Source of the DNA: Candidatus Hydrogenedentota bacterium
GTDB taxonomy: Bacteria > Hydrogenedentota > Hydrogenedentia > Hydrogenedentales > SLHB01
Assembly: GCA_013359265.1 (NCBI GenBank)
Contig: JABWCD010000003.1
Coordinates: 62,001 to 126,000 of the forward strand
Direction of reading: 5' to 3'
DNA: 64,000 nt
Below are positions 62,838 through 64,000 of this stretch, piece by piece. The translations under genes and the position numbers were made by a program. Below the pieces are notes generated by a model that saw only the letters and a list, made by a program, of their open reading frames with translations, was not told where the DNA came from and ran no database searches. The stretch's first letter is position 1, and every line of letters starts with the position of its first letter.

Positions 62838-63785
62838 TCACCCGTCGACGTCCTTCACGACGAAGTAGGGTCGGTTCTGCACCTCGATGTATATGCGCGC
62901 GATGTATTCGCACATGAGGCCGGTGGCGATGAGCTGCACGCCGGACAAAACGAAGAACGCGGCGACGACGGCGGAGAGCTGGTTGATGTCGCCTTGCGTG
63001 AAACGCACGTAGAGCACGCGCAGGGCCATGAGAAAGCCGATGAATGCAAACGTGAATCCCAGCGGACTGAAGAATTGCAGCGGTGCGGACGTTATCCCCG
63101 TCACCAAATCGAAGGTGGTGCGGATCAGTTTCAATGGGCCGTACTTGCTCTCGCCGACGGTGCGCTCGTGTTGCGCAACGTCGACTTCGATCATGCGCAC
63201 GCCAAGCCAGGCGATATCGACGGGGAGGTAGCGCGAGTGGTGCGTGAAGCGCACCAGCAGCTCGACGACTTCGCGGCGGAGCGCCTTCATGGCACAGCCG
63301 AGGTCCTGGACCGTGGTCCGCGTGGTCGCGCGGACGATGGCGTTGATGGCGCGCGAGCCGAGCCGCCGCGTAAACGATTCGTGACGCCCGGTGCGCTTGC
63401 CGCTCGCGCAGTCGTATCCTTCGTCGATCTTTGCGATCAACTTCGGGAGTTCTTCCGGCGGGTTCTGGAGGTCGGCGTCGATCATGCAGACGATGCTGCC
63501 ACGCACGTATTGGAAGCCCGCGTAGGTCGCGGGTCCTTGGCCGAAGTTGCGCGCGAGTTGTACGATGCGCACGCGTGGTTCTTCCGCGCGGATCGCTTTC
63601 AACGTTGCGAGACTGCCGTCGGAACTGCCGTCGTCGACGCTGACGATTTCGAACGTGCGCCCCATGCCGTCAAGCGCCGCAATGATGCGCTGGTGCAACT
63701 CACGCAGGTTGGGTTCCTCGTTGAAAATGGGGATGACGACGGATATTTCCGGCGCGCCGGTTGATGTATGGTCGCCCTGAGACAT
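62838..63785 (-). CDS. Glycosyltransferase family 2 with two C-terminal membrane helices (GtrB/DPM-like)
   Basis: A 315-residue enzyme: EISVVIPIFNEEPNLRELHQ, then IVSVDDGSSDGSL, CMIDADLQNPPEELPKLIAK (DxD-type motif with DADLQ), and the C-terminal membrane helices FFSPLGFTFAFIGFLMALRV and AFFVLSGVQLIATGLMCEYI. This is the GtrB/ArnC/DPM1 type, which transfers a sugar from a nucleotide donor to polyprenyl phosphate. It lies 30 bp from the GNAT gene, likely one operon. Confidence 0.92.
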   Translation of the reverse strand: MSQGDHTSTGAPEISVVIPIFNEEPNLRELHQRIIAALDGMGRTFEIVSVDDGSSDGSLATLKAIRAEEPRVRIVQLARNFGQGPATYAGFQYVRGSIVCMIDADLQNPPEELPKLIAKIDEGYDCASGKRTGRHESFTRRLGSRAINAIVRATTRTTVQDLGCAMKALRREVVELLVRFTHHSRYLPVDIAWLGVRMIEVDVAQHERTVGESKYGPLKLIRTTFDLVTGITSAPLQFFSPLGFTFAFIGFLMALRVLYVRFTQGDINQLSAVVAAFFVLSGVQLIATGLMCEYIARIYIEVQNRPYFVVKDVDG

Positions 63786-63828
63786 GGCGAACGAACGATA
63801 CTATGGGGTGCGCGATGGGATCAAAGAG

Positions 63829-63852
63829 TTAGGAAGTTAGGAAGTTAGGAAG
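63829..63852. repeat. Short tandem repeat TTAGGAAG x3
   Basis: Three exact copies of TTAGGAAG in tandem, in the region between the GT2 gene and the end of the window (63786-63954), where no other gene is seen. Confidence 0.75.
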
Positions 63853-63954
63853 CAAGACACCGGGCAAGGAATCGTCGGACACGCCAGACATGTCGGACAA
63901 GTCGGACGGGGAAAATTGCCGTGAGCGAGTGTGTGATGTGTTTGACGTTTACGA

Positions 63955-64000
63955 TTACTCGCCCATGGCCTTGACGATGACGCGCTTCTTCCGCTGACCG
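63955..64000 (-). CDS. Possible C-terminal end of a gene continuing past the window
   Basis: On the minus strand the last codons read GQRKKRVIVKAMGE followed by TAA at 63957-63955. Only 14 codons lie inside the window, so no function can be named and it may be chance. Confidence 0.3.
   Translation of the reverse strand, partial: GQRKKRVIVKAMGE

Overview
The window is a GC-rich bacterial chromosome segment with dense coding. It suggests a Gram-negative organism near the Planctomycetes or Candidatus Hydrogenedentes. The grounds are heptose (LPS core) synthesis, a DUF1501 Tat-exported protein beside a cytochrome-c/DUF1549/DUF1553 protein, DUF5107-TPR proteins, BlaR1/BlaI-like pairs, large numbers of GNATs, and intergenic GATTACGA/GAGCAC repeats. 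This placement is inference; no rRNA or other phylogenetic marker was compared.

Layout. 1-5.3 kb: end of a PLP decarboxylase, an O-acyltransferase, hldE, then a small island with a broken higB, an intact higA, a leftover 3' end of a second hldE, and a DUF433/DUF5615 toxin-antitoxin-like pair. 5.5-9.35 kb: a BlaR1-type membrane protease carrying five STN-like repeats, with its BlaI repressor and a nested palindromic operator. 9.5-18.5 kb: a secreted DUF5107-TPR protein, DJ-1/PfpI protein, polyprenyl sugar transferase, rpe-rbsK, a PIN toxin pair and an FAD oxidoreductase. 18.6-24.4 kb: UDG, histidine kinase and sigma-54 regulator in one operon, then a Ser/Thr kinase and an unknown exported protein.

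24.4-31.5 kb is the most interesting part. A strong promoter reads leftward through two very small peptide genes with matching N-terminal and C-terminal motifs, then a terminator hairpin, then three GNAT acetyltransferases, a CPBP membrane protease, an ABC ATPase, an ABC permease and a large protein. The large protein has an N-terminal PqqD/RRE-like part, a radical-SAM-like body without its CxxxCxxC motif, a partly conserved SPASM region and a C-terminal GNAT domain. The genes are overlapped or nearly abutted from the third GNAT to the last gene. The whole looks like an undescribed ribosomally made and modified peptide (RiPP) or bacteriocin-like system in which acyl transfer, not radical chemistry, may be the modification.

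31.8-45.4 kb: smg-topA, a nucleotidyltransferase pair, a PP2C phosphatase, a DUF11 adhesin-like protein, a dead RAYT transposase with REP-like repeats, a restriction-modification pair (HNH endonuclease and SPPF methyltransferase) of lower GC, and the DUF1501/PSCyt pair. 45.5-64 kb: mostly housekeeping genes: SDR, two SSS symporters with hemF, Gfo/Idh/MocA, ndk, a 29-residue COX24-like basic protein, DUF1844, purA, hemH, a tyrosine recombinase, a UbiA prenyltransferase, glgC, another GNAT and a GT2 glycosyltransferase. No tRNA, rRNA or CRISPR array was recognised.
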